Positions 7,386 to 12,500 of a stretch of 12,500 nucleotides of DNA are shown one piece after another. The first letter of the stretch is position 1; the number at the start of each line of letters is the position of its first letter. Origin of the DNA: Chrysomallon squamiferum. Its lineage: Eukaryota > Mollusca > Gastropoda > Neomphalida > Peltospiridae. The stretch lies in contig CM022671.1 in the NCBI GenBank assembly GCA_012295275.1, forward strand, positions 31,116,250 to 31,128,749, given 5' to 3'. The notes under the pieces were generated by a model. It had not been told where the DNA came from, searched no databases, and was given only the letters and a program-made list of their open reading frames with translations. Made by a program: the position numbers and the translations under genes.

Positions 7386-7466
7386 TAAAACATATACGCA
7401 GACAAACACACACACAAAAATAGGGGCGATGTTCGCCCGACTTGCTCCCCTCTGGATCCGCTACGC
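7090..7466. mobile_element. candidate MITE with GGCGGATC-type ends
   Basis: The left end reads TAGGGGCGGATCTAAAATTC followed by a long G-run. The right end, on the minus strand, reads GCGTAGCGGATCCAGAGGGG. Both resemble terminal inverted repeats of the CAGTGGCGGATCC type, which from memory are common in animal DNA transposons, with G-rich DNA just inside each end. A hairpin at 7424-7438 (GGGCGA, TGT, TCGCCC) lies near the right end. The interior is mostly AAC/AAT microsatellite, with no transposase. No clear target duplication was found, although TA abuts the conserved core at both ends. The superfamily is not assigned. Confidence 0.5.
7226..7385. repeat. (AAC/AAT)n trinucleotide array
   Basis: About 160 bp of AAC and AAT units, with short ATG, CGT and AGC interruptions, fills most of the candidate MITE. 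The Asn-rich, Tyr-rich, Leu-rich and Ile-rich open frames here are repeat translations. Confidence 0.95.
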
Positions 7467-7577
7467 ATTCCACGTGAGAAAATTTCATTGATTGAAATCA
7501 TGGATCAAGAAGAAGAAGAGAAAAACAAAAAAGTGAGTTCACGACCCTTAGAAAGTAGTTCCGTCTAGATATCCTCC

Positions 7578-7593
7578 CCAAAATGGCGGGAAA
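7578..7593. promoter_or_regulatory. overlapping YY1-like and E2F-like site
   Basis: CCAAAATGGCGGGAAA combines the YY1 core AAAATGGCGG with the E2F core GGCGGGAA (7585-7592). Both are common in CpG-type animal promoters. Here the site is isolated, followed by an A-rich tract. Confidence 0.3.
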
Positions 7594-7619
7594 TCTGTGG
7601 CCCAAGTCTGACCTCGTCT

Positions 7620-7668
7620 AAAAGAAAAAAAATAATAAAAAAATAAAATAAAAAATAAAAATAAAAAT
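7620..7668. repeat. A-rich low-complexity tract
   Basis: This is mixed AAAAT/AAAT/AAAG sequence of about 49 bp with no regular unit. Confidence 0.8.
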
Positions 7669-7907
7669 GGAAATTTACAACTAAGCAATGTTTTTGTTGT
7701 TTTCTTGTGAATACAAACATTACTGGGGTTTGAAAGGTGACTGGGATGGGTAACATTTTATTTGTTCAGCTAGCGTCAGAAGTGAAAAGCTCAAGCCCTT
7801 CACGATGTTTGAAAAATATCAAGTAGTTTTCATTGTTGCTTCGGTTGGCTTTCAACTCTTGTTGTTGGGGTTAGGCAAAAATTCAGTGCATGAACTTGAG
7901 AGAGAGG

Positions 7908-7910
<3 letters not shown>

Positions 7911-7984
<74 letters not shown>

Positions 7985-7993
7985 TGTGTGTGT
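7911..7993. repeat. (AG)n-(TG)n compound microsatellite
   Basis: A pure 72 bp AG tract (7911-7982) switches to TG for 11 bp. It is the complement in sense of the CT tract at 8172-8233. An ATG-started frame (7805) begins with a hydrophobic leader-like segment and then reads Glu-Arg through this repeat. Confidence 0.95.
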
Positions 7994-8167
7994 TAAGGAC
8001 GCCTGTCATGGGCCCAAATTAAGAGTACGGGTAAACGTCAGATCTTCTGTAGCAGTCATAAAACATTAAATTTAAAATAATGTCAGACGATTCAAAGTTT
8101 AATGTTCATCTGTTCGTCCAGGCGTCTACATCAGTCTTTCCCATTATCAGTTTTTTATATATCTGTT

Positions 8168-8171
<4 letters not shown>

Positions 8172-8235
<64 letters not shown>

Positions 8236-8261
8236 ACATACACACACACAAACATAAATAT

Positions 8262-8312
<51 letters not shown>

Positions 8313-8313
8313 T
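8172..8313. repeat. (CT)n-(AC)n-(GATA)n compound microsatellite
   Basis: A pure CT tract of 62 bp (8172-8233) is followed by imperfect AC repeat (8234-8251), an AT-rich link, and about 12 GATA units (8264-8311). The block series resembles the compound array at 995-1252. Confidence 0.95.
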
Positions 8314-8415
8314 AAATAGAGATACAAAAATCAGAAAAATATAGAACTTTAGCCCCGTCATGTAACTGACCTTTGCAGCGGGCACCTAACCCTGCATATG
8401 GCAAGTAACCTAGCA

Positions 8416-8424
8416 CCCCCCCCC
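8416..8424. repeat. C9 run
   Basis: A short C homopolymer lies in GC-richer unique DNA. A similar C9 run lies at 10240-10248. Confidence 0.85.
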
Positions 8425-8730
8425 TCTCAGAAACACCCGCCTCAATTTTCACAGCATCTCGCTGTTCGAACAGCCGCGCTAACTGTCAAAAGGCGCGAAT
8501 CAGACTCAAATTAACACCACTCGCTATTTTTATGTTCTCGAATTCCTCAAGGTTCACGGGATTAACCGCCAACAGAGAGAGGCTGCTGAAAGGGACAAAA
8601 GAACGGAAAGATGGCTTCTTTCTCTTCTTTAGTTTGGCGTCGATTTCCAAGATTGTGACGTAATGAAATTGAGAGATCGGAATTCAGGATTGGTTTCTGT
8701 TATCTCCGAGGCTGGTCACTTTGGTTCTAA
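8425..8730. other. unique stretch with promoter-like motifs
   Basis: About 300 bp is without tandem repeats. It holds a perfect 14 bp palindrome GCTGTTCGAACAGC (8461-8474), an E2F-like GGCGCGAA (8492-8499), a TGACGTAA bZIP-like site (8656-8663) and a 15-codon open frame from an ATG in strong context (8611, A at -3 and G at +4). The mini-frame reads MASFSSLVWRRFPRL then stop, which resembles a mitochondrial presequence start. No good splice donor is seen at its end. Confidence 0.35.
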
Positions 8731-8758
8731 CAACAGCAGCAGCAGGAGAAAAATATTT

Positions 8759-8881
8759 ATCACACCATTATTACCACTATGACTACTACTACTTCTACGG
8801 CTACCTCTACCACAACACGAAGCAACCTCACCAATATTATCGCTACTAATGCTTCTACTACTGCTTCTGCTATTATTACTT

Positions 8882-8952
<71 letters not shown>

Positions 8953-9017
8953 TAACTGCTACTACTAATACTACTCCAGCTACCACCTGTGCTATTGTTA
9001 GCACTTTTATTCTTACT
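8759..9017. repeat. trinucleotide array with pure (ACT)n core
   Basis: A three-base rhythm runs across about 260 bp. The centre, 8882-8951, is a pure 70 bp ACT array, while both flanks are mixed CTT, GCT, ATT and ACC units. A pure core with worn flanks fits re-expansion inside an old array. The Ser-rich minus-strand frame is a repeat translation. Confidence 0.9.
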
Positions 9018-9146
9018 ACGATAACCATTTATTACATTTACCTCCTCTGTAAACATATTAGTTACTATTTCTGCTGCATGAATGCTTTCTATAACACAAC
9101 AAAATATATCCAACAAAACACATAAGATTCAGAATAAAAAGGAGTT

Positions 9147-9160
9147 AAAAAAAAAAAAAA
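9147..9160. repeat. poly-A run (14 A)
   Basis: A homopolymer run in AT-rich DNA. Confidence 0.85.
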
Positions 9161-9429
9161 TAACCTAAAAAAGAATAAATATCTTATCTGTGCTAAATAA
9201 AGAAAAGAATGTATTAAATGTGCCTGACGTTAGAAACAATAGCTCTTTCACTCAATCCTTTAATTCATCTTGAACATTGATATTGATAAATGTAAAAAGA
9301 TTACATGATGTAAGTGTCAAAAGTCCAGTACAGACGTATTACTAAACTTTAAATATTTTAAAAAGTACACCAAATTAGGGAAAAATAATTCAAGTAACCC
9401 GACTGTTTTATTATTGTTGTTGTCACTGC
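9161..9429. other. unique AT-rich stretch, nothing recognisable
   Basis: This part has no open frame, RNA signature or tandem array that I can support. Confidence 0.5.
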
Positions 9430-9452
9430 TGTTATTGTTATTATCGTTATTA

Positions 9453-9490
<38 letters not shown>

Positions 9491-9507
9491 TTGTTGTTGT
9501 TGTTGTT
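9430..9507. repeat. (ATT)n-(TTG)n microsatellite
   Basis: ATT units with early GTT and ATC variants become pure by 9458. They then switch to TTG at 9491-9507. Confidence 0.95.
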
Positions 9508-9654
9508 AATATTCTTGATACTGTGTTTTTATTACTATTATGAACTTTATATATTTATTGCAAGAAATAGTCTAAATATAATGTTTATTTTCAGTTTCCA
9601 ACACTAATAGTAATAATAATAATCACAGTTATATTTCACTGCGTTCCACCTGTA

Positions 9655-9934
9655 CTAGTTATTATTATTATTATTAATTTCATTATTATCATTATTATTA
9701 TTATTATTATTAATTTCATTATTATCATTATCATTATTATTATTATTAATTTCATTATTATCATTATCATTATTATTATTATTAATTTCATTATTATCAT
9801 TATCATTATTATTATTATTAATTTCATTATTATCATTATTATTATTATTATTATTATTAATTTCATTATTATCATTATTATTATTATTATTATTAATTTC
9901 ATTATTATCATTATTATTATTATTATTATTAATT

Positions 9935-9980
<46 letters not shown>

Positions 9981-9998
9981 TACTACTACTACTACTAA
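9655..9998. repeat. 36 bp higher-order minisatellite of ATT-family units
   Basis: Within a long ATT array the marker AATTTC recurs at 9676, 9712, 9748, 9784, 9820, 9859, 9895 and 9931. All spacings are 36 bp except one of 39 bp. Units come in two forms: those starting at 9712, 9748 and 9784 carry an extra ATC, and the others have ATT there. The order is A-B-B-B-A(+3)-A-A-end. The array closes with pure ATT and then ACT units (about 9974-9996). The minus strand therefore reads a 12-residue repeat starting Met-Lys-Leu followed by Ile, and another frame reads Asn-rich. I regard both as artefacts of the period being divisible by three. Confidence 0.95.
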
Positions 9999-10008
9999 AA
10001 TAGTTGGG

Positions 10009-10153
10009 CGTCACGTTGTGACGTCATTGCGTACAATCGTGAATATAATGAAATGTAACGTTTCCTTACGAAAACGTCACAATGTTTCAATGCAGTGAAC
10101 CGGAAGTTGGCTCTACGAGTCGATTCTGATCAGCTTTGGAAAGGTCATGACCT
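10009..10153. promoter_or_regulatory. CRE/ETS/nuclear-receptor motif cluster
   Basis: Right after the minisatellite the sequence becomes unique. CGTCAC-GTT-GTGACG (10009-10023) is a perfect inverted repeat overlapping a perfect CRE, TGACGTCA (10019-10026). A further ACGTCA lies at 10074-10079. ACCGGAAGT at 10099-10107 is a full ETS consensus. AGGTCATGACCT at 10142-10153 is a perfect nuclear-receptor inverted repeat with no spacer. Four strong motif types in 145 bp look like an enhancer or promoter. No transcription start or gene could be placed. Confidence 0.4.
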
Positions 10154-10239
10154 CTGACTTTGAAACGAGACTGATATTAGATGAAGTTCTGGATAAAGCG
10201 CTTGACATACTGAACAGTCAACGAATGATGAATCCTTCG

Positions 10240-10248
10240 CCCCCCCCC
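10240..10248. repeat. C9 run
   Basis: A short C homopolymer in unique DNA. Confidence 0.85.
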
Positions 10249-10360
10249 TGTTCCGTTCTAGCCAGTTTACCCAGTGACCGCCGCTTCATGAGAGATTTGA
10301 TTTTTTGAAAGAGCCAAGTTCACACCCTTAAAAATATGACAGTAAAACGTTACAAAAAAG

Positions 10361-10376
10361 CAACAACAACAACAAC

Positions 10377-10420
<44 letters not shown>

Positions 10421-10427
10421 AAAAAAA
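10361..10427. repeat. (CAA)n-(CA)n-A12 compound microsatellite
   Basis: CAA units (10361-10380) change to CA (10379-10416) and end in 12 A. Purine-rich, A-dominated DNA continues to about 10484. The Val/Cys-rich minus-strand frames derive from this tract. Confidence 0.95.
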
Positions 10428-10599
10428 CAGGTTTAAATAAGAAAGAAAAGAAGAATACAGTAACAGAAGAATAAGAAGAAAAAAAACAACGAATATCTGG
10501 AACGACCATGTTGAAGAAAGAAAGGCTGCAAGGAAGAAAACCAACCAATCCGATGACGATGAACAAGAAGAAATGAGGAAAAACGCAACACACAGGCCA

Positions 10600-11110
10600 G
10601 AGTGACAACACAACGACAACGGCATGTGTCACGACATCTGCCTGGATGGACGTCACTGACATCCTAAAACACTGACTTGCTTTTCAATTACGACGTGCAC
10701 AACGGCACACACATTAATGCATTAACAAGACTGATTAGACACATGTGACGTCTGCAGTTCGATCGCGCGCCTTCAATTTCCTGAGCGGTATTACGTTGCA
10801 GGGAGTTGCAGACGACGTTTCAAGTGGAGGGCGGGCCTTCTTGTTTCAGTGTCCCCGAGGGGACTTAACTGGACTCATTGTTTAGCTGGAGAGCTGGACA
10901 GGAGGACTGTAATGGTGGTCATTAGAAACGCGATTGCGCAGTGTCTCAGTCACCAGGGGATGATCATCCAACACGAGTCAGAAGATTGGCTCGTGAGGTC
11001 ATGACCCCGGTAAACCGGTCATCTGATCGCACCGGCGTCACGTGATTGGTATTGTTTTTGTGACAGCGTTGGTGATTGGGTGTCGGCTCATTAGTATTTG
11101 GGCTGGAAAA
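10600..11110. other. unique, GC-richer stretch with promoter-like motifs
   Basis: About 500 bp has no tandem repeats and a higher GC content than the window average. It has ACGTCA (10650-10655), TGACGTCT (10746-10753), a GC box GGGCGG (10829-10834) and a palindrome GTCCCC-GA-GGGGAC (10851-10864). An acceptor-like TTCTTGTTTCAG ends at 10849. One plus frame is open from 10735 to 11001, about 89 codons, with its only ATG at 10912 (30 codons to TGA 11002-11004). The peptide is non-repetitive, but I do not recognise it. A spliced exon is possible, and so is chance. Confidence 0.4.
10996..11049. promoter_or_regulatory. IR0-like site, E-box and inverted CCAAT
   Basis: AGGTCATGACCC (10996-11007) is a second near-perfect nuclear-receptor inverted repeat, one base off the site at 10142-10153. 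CACGTG (11039-11044) is a full E-box and is followed at once by ATTGG (11045-11049), an inverted CCAAT box. Another ATTGG lies about 30 bp later, near 11074. The group is compact and promoter-like. Confidence 0.35.
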
Positions 11111-11141
11111 GGTTTTAACAAAGCTGAAGAGTTATTAAAGA

Positions 11142-11143
11142 TT

Positions 11144-11175
<32 letters not shown>

Positions 11176-11177
11176 TT
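11142..11177. repeat. (TTTC)n microsatellite
   Basis: About eight TTTC units end in a T-run. Confidence 0.95.
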
Positions 11178-11201
11178 TAAATTTGTTTTATTTAGTGATT
11201 G

Positions 11202-11270
11202 TTTTTTTTTCTTCTTCTTCTTCTTCTTCTTCTTCTTCTTCTAATTGTTATTATTATTATTATTATTATT
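11202..11270. repeat. T9-(CTT)n-(ATT)n compound microsatellite
   Basis: Nine T, then about 10 CTT units (11211-11242), a short link, and about seven ATT units (11248-11270). The Ser/Tyr run in the overlapping frame comes from this tract. That frame opens on GTG (11042), not ATG. Confidence 0.95.
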
Positions 11271-11353
11271 CAGTTTGCATTACATGTATTTCATTTCATT
11301 TTATTTTGTATTTTGTGAAATGGCTTAAAGATACTTTAAGTTATTAATAGTTC

Positions 11354-11380
11354 AATAATAATAAAAAAATTATTATTATT
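11354..11380. repeat. perfect AT-rich hairpin
   Basis: AATAATAATAA (11354-11364) and TTATTATTATT (11370-11380) are exact reverse complements separated by five A. It probably arose from meeting AAT and ATT tracts and has no terminator function that I can support. Confidence 0.8.
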
Positions 11381-11469
11381 ATTTATTTTTAATAGGATTA
11401 AAATTTGAAATATGAATAATTTTAAAGATTTTAACAGTACAATTTAAACCGTATTTGCGATAACCTGCC

Positions 11470-11502
11470 AAAAAAAAAAAAAAAACACACACAAAAAAAA
11501 AA
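11470..11502. repeat. A16-(CA)n-A9 low-complexity tract
   Basis: Two A-runs flank a short CA repeat. Confidence 0.85.
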
Positions 11503-11591
11503 CGCTTTGCGATATAGTTACTACTATCTAAATATGTTTCATTTTCCCAGTAAACGAAGAGACTATAAACTGGCTATATACTTTTTAGTCC

Positions 11592-11912
11592 ATGCATTTC
11601 TTTAATAAAATCAGCATAATATTATGTATCATTGCAGGGACCACGTGCTGCTGTTTCATCTGTGCAATGTCCTGGGTGCTGTTTAATACTGTGCAATGTC
11701 CTGGGTGCTGTTTAATACTGTACCGGTGTCGTTTTGGCGATGTTGTTGAAAGCAAAGTGGGAGGCAGGCATCCATTGATGTCATTTCCGCGCTGCACGTT
11801 TTCTGACACTGGATTCTCTGCTTTGTTTCCATCGATTTTAAATACACACAAAACCTTTTCCCAGATCTTTGATAATACCTTCTCCGTTACAGAAACCAAC
11901 CTCACTCTATAG
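11592..11912 (+). other. unassigned 106-codon open frame
   Basis: An ATG-started, non-microsatellite frame runs to a TAG. Residues about 6-28 are hydrophobic and signal-peptide or membrane-like, and the next part is Cys-rich. The context of the ATG is weak (T at -3). A 29 bp tandem duplication lies inside it, and because 29 is not a multiple of three, the second copy is read in another frame. The minus strand is open over almost the same span (11905-11585), though without an ATG at its start. An acceptor-like ATTGCAG lies at 11637. I do not recognise a family, and a chance frame is the more likely reading. Confidence 0.15.
11662..11719. repeat. 29 bp tandem duplication (2 exact copies)
   Basis: Copies at 11662-11690 and 11691-11719 are identical. 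Each starts GTGCAATGTCC and ends TTTAATACT. A shorter degenerate copy of the second half (GTGCTGCTGTTTCATCT) lies just before at about 11645-11661. Exact identity points to a recent duplication or a local array that continues to turn over. Confidence 0.9.
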
Positions 11913-12003
11913 CACCTGCCGCTTCTTTTTTTTTTGGGTGGGGGGCGCTTTAATTTTTCCTGTTTTTTTAATTTTTATTTTGCTTTAAATTCAATATTTA
12001 ATT

Positions 12004-12020
12004 AAAAAAAAAAAAAAAAA
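12004..12020. repeat. poly-A run (17 A)
   Basis: This A homopolymer is preceded by T-rich DNA. A short ATT array follows at 12050-12065 and ends in an acceptor-like TTATTTCAG. Confidence 0.85.
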
Positions 12021-12258
12021 GATGAAAAAATATCCGTTTTATGATGATTTATTATTATTATTATTTCAGCATGGTCATTCTTAAACAAGACTTTTATAGG
12101 TATTGTGTCGGTATCGTTTCGTGTTGATGTGTTCAGAATGTAAGAATGTCCACCTGTACCGTGCTTCGTACCTAACTTAAGAAATGTTCCGTGTATCGGT
12201 CTATCGTTGTAACAATGATCAGTTTAGTCTGTATTTCTGTCTGTCTTTTAGTCTGTAA

Positions 12259-12260
12259 TA
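12259..12260. repeat. TA target dinucleotide at transposon start
   Basis: TA immediately precedes the CAG terminus, as expected for a Tc1-mariner/pogo insertion. The matching copy on the far side lies outside the window. Confidence 0.4.
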
Positions 12261-12500
12261 CAGTTTGAGAATCTTTTATCTGAAATGCTTGAAACCGGGT
12301 ACGTTTCGGATTTCGGAGTATTTCGGATTTTGGAATATAAGCGTGAGAATAGCATCTACGTCTAAATATGAACTCCATTTATTTTTCATATATAGCTTAC
12401 ACAGAGAGTCTGCAGGATTTTTTAAAGTAATATTTTTAATCATTTTCTGCCAAAAATACTGTATAAACGCAAAAAAAGAAAAATAGCTAAAATCGTAAGA
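12261..12500 (+). mobile_element. Tigger/pogo-like DNA transposon, 5' end, truncated by window
   Basis: The element starts with CAG directly after TA (12259-12260), the target and terminus expected for the pogo/Tigger branch of Tc1-mariner. TTTCGGA recurs at 12304, 12311 and 12321, followed by TTTTGGAATAT. From memory, the whole opening segment, including GAAATGCTTG, the TTTCGGA series, and later GTCTAAA, CATTTAT, TTTCATATA and AATATTTTTAAT in the same order, matches the 5' end of mammalian Tigger7-type consensus elements. This part of those elements is non-coding, and the transposase would lie beyond the window. The 73-codon frame at 12265-12486 starts on TTG and lies in the non-coding end. 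The right end and target duplication cannot be seen. Confidence 0.65.

Noticed and set aside
7070-7501. 143-codon minus-strand frame and overlapping Asn, Tyr and Leu frames
   Set aside because: All are phases of the AAC/AAT array inside the candidate MITE. No ordinary protein composition outside the repeat is recognisable.
8461-8474. 14 bp palindrome GCTGTTCGAACAGC as a special site
   Set aside because: About one perfect 14 bp palindrome is expected by chance in a window this long, and it matches no animal motif I am sure of.
9655-9998. Regular 36 bp spacing considered as a CRISPR array
   Set aside because: There are no distinct spacers. Units are contiguous ATT-family sequence with no repeat/spacer structure, and the genome looks eukaryotic.
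9636-10014. Minus-strand frames reading Met-Lys-Leu-Ile and Asn-rich repeats, resembling a repeat protein
   Set aside because: The 36 bp period is divisible by three, so every phase without a stop stays open. Composition and context are those of a minisatellite.
11042-11347. 101-codon plus frame with a hydrophobic N-terminus
   Set aside because: It starts on GTG, is stopped just upstream at 11024-11026, and its second half is TTTC/CTT/ATT repeat translation.
11354-11380. AT-rich hairpin considered as an intrinsic terminator
   Set aside because: There is no GC stem and no bacterial gene context. It follows from adjacent AAT and ATT tracts.
12265-12486. 73-codon plus frame
   Set aside because: It starts on TTG and lies in the non-coding end of the Tigger-like transposon.

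Overview
This window reads as non-coding animal DNA, most likely from a marine invertebrate; a mollusc or cephalopod is my best guess. The reasons are the very dense and varied microsatellites, the high AT content, CpG that is not depleted, the decayed DNA transposons, and the absence of any compact bacterial-style gene. The organism is an inference from sequence style only. I find no protein-coding gene I would defend. Most long open frames are translations of simple repeats (Leu/Ile, Asn, Ser, Glu-Arg or Tyr runs), and several of the others lack an ATG.

Layout. 1-990: mostly unique DNA with a possible TATA/initiator core promoter near 550-583 and a perfect CRE at 421. 995-1252: a compound AC/GATA/TA/AG/CA microsatellite. 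1253-2383: AT-rich intergenic DNA with AAAT and poly-A tracts. 2388-3403: a 1,016 bp candidate DNA transposon with terminal inverted repeats, a 4 bp TACA flanking duplication and at least six scattered copies of an internal GGGG...CCCC motif. 3590-3905: a GC-richer patch resembling a tRNA-derived SINE on the minus strand. 4090-5010: short microsatellites, a CRE pair, a GC-rich island and three nuclear-receptor half-sites. 5186-6237: poly-A/T and AG tracts, then a matched pair of inverted compound microsatellites that bracket an E2F-like double site. 6290-7060: degenerate trinucleotide arrays. 7090-7466: a candidate MITE whose interior is mostly AAY microsatellite. 7570-8730: a YY1/E2F-like site, AG and CT tracts in opposite orientation, and a unique stretch. 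8759-9998: trinucleotide arrays, ending in a 36 bp higher-order minisatellite made of ATT-family units. 10009-11110: the most promoter-like unique DNA in the window, with CRE, ETS, nuclear-receptor IR0, GC box, E-box and inverted CCAAT motifs. 11140-12260: more microsatellites and a 29 bp tandem duplication. 12261-12500: the 5' end of a Tigger/pogo-like DNA transposon, cut by the window edge.

No genes can be shown to work together here. The leads worth following are the two transposons (2388-3403 and 12261-end), the 36 bp minisatellite, the bracketed E2F segment, and the motif-rich unique segment around 10.0-11.1 kb. Motif calls are pattern matches made by eye, and none shows function by itself.
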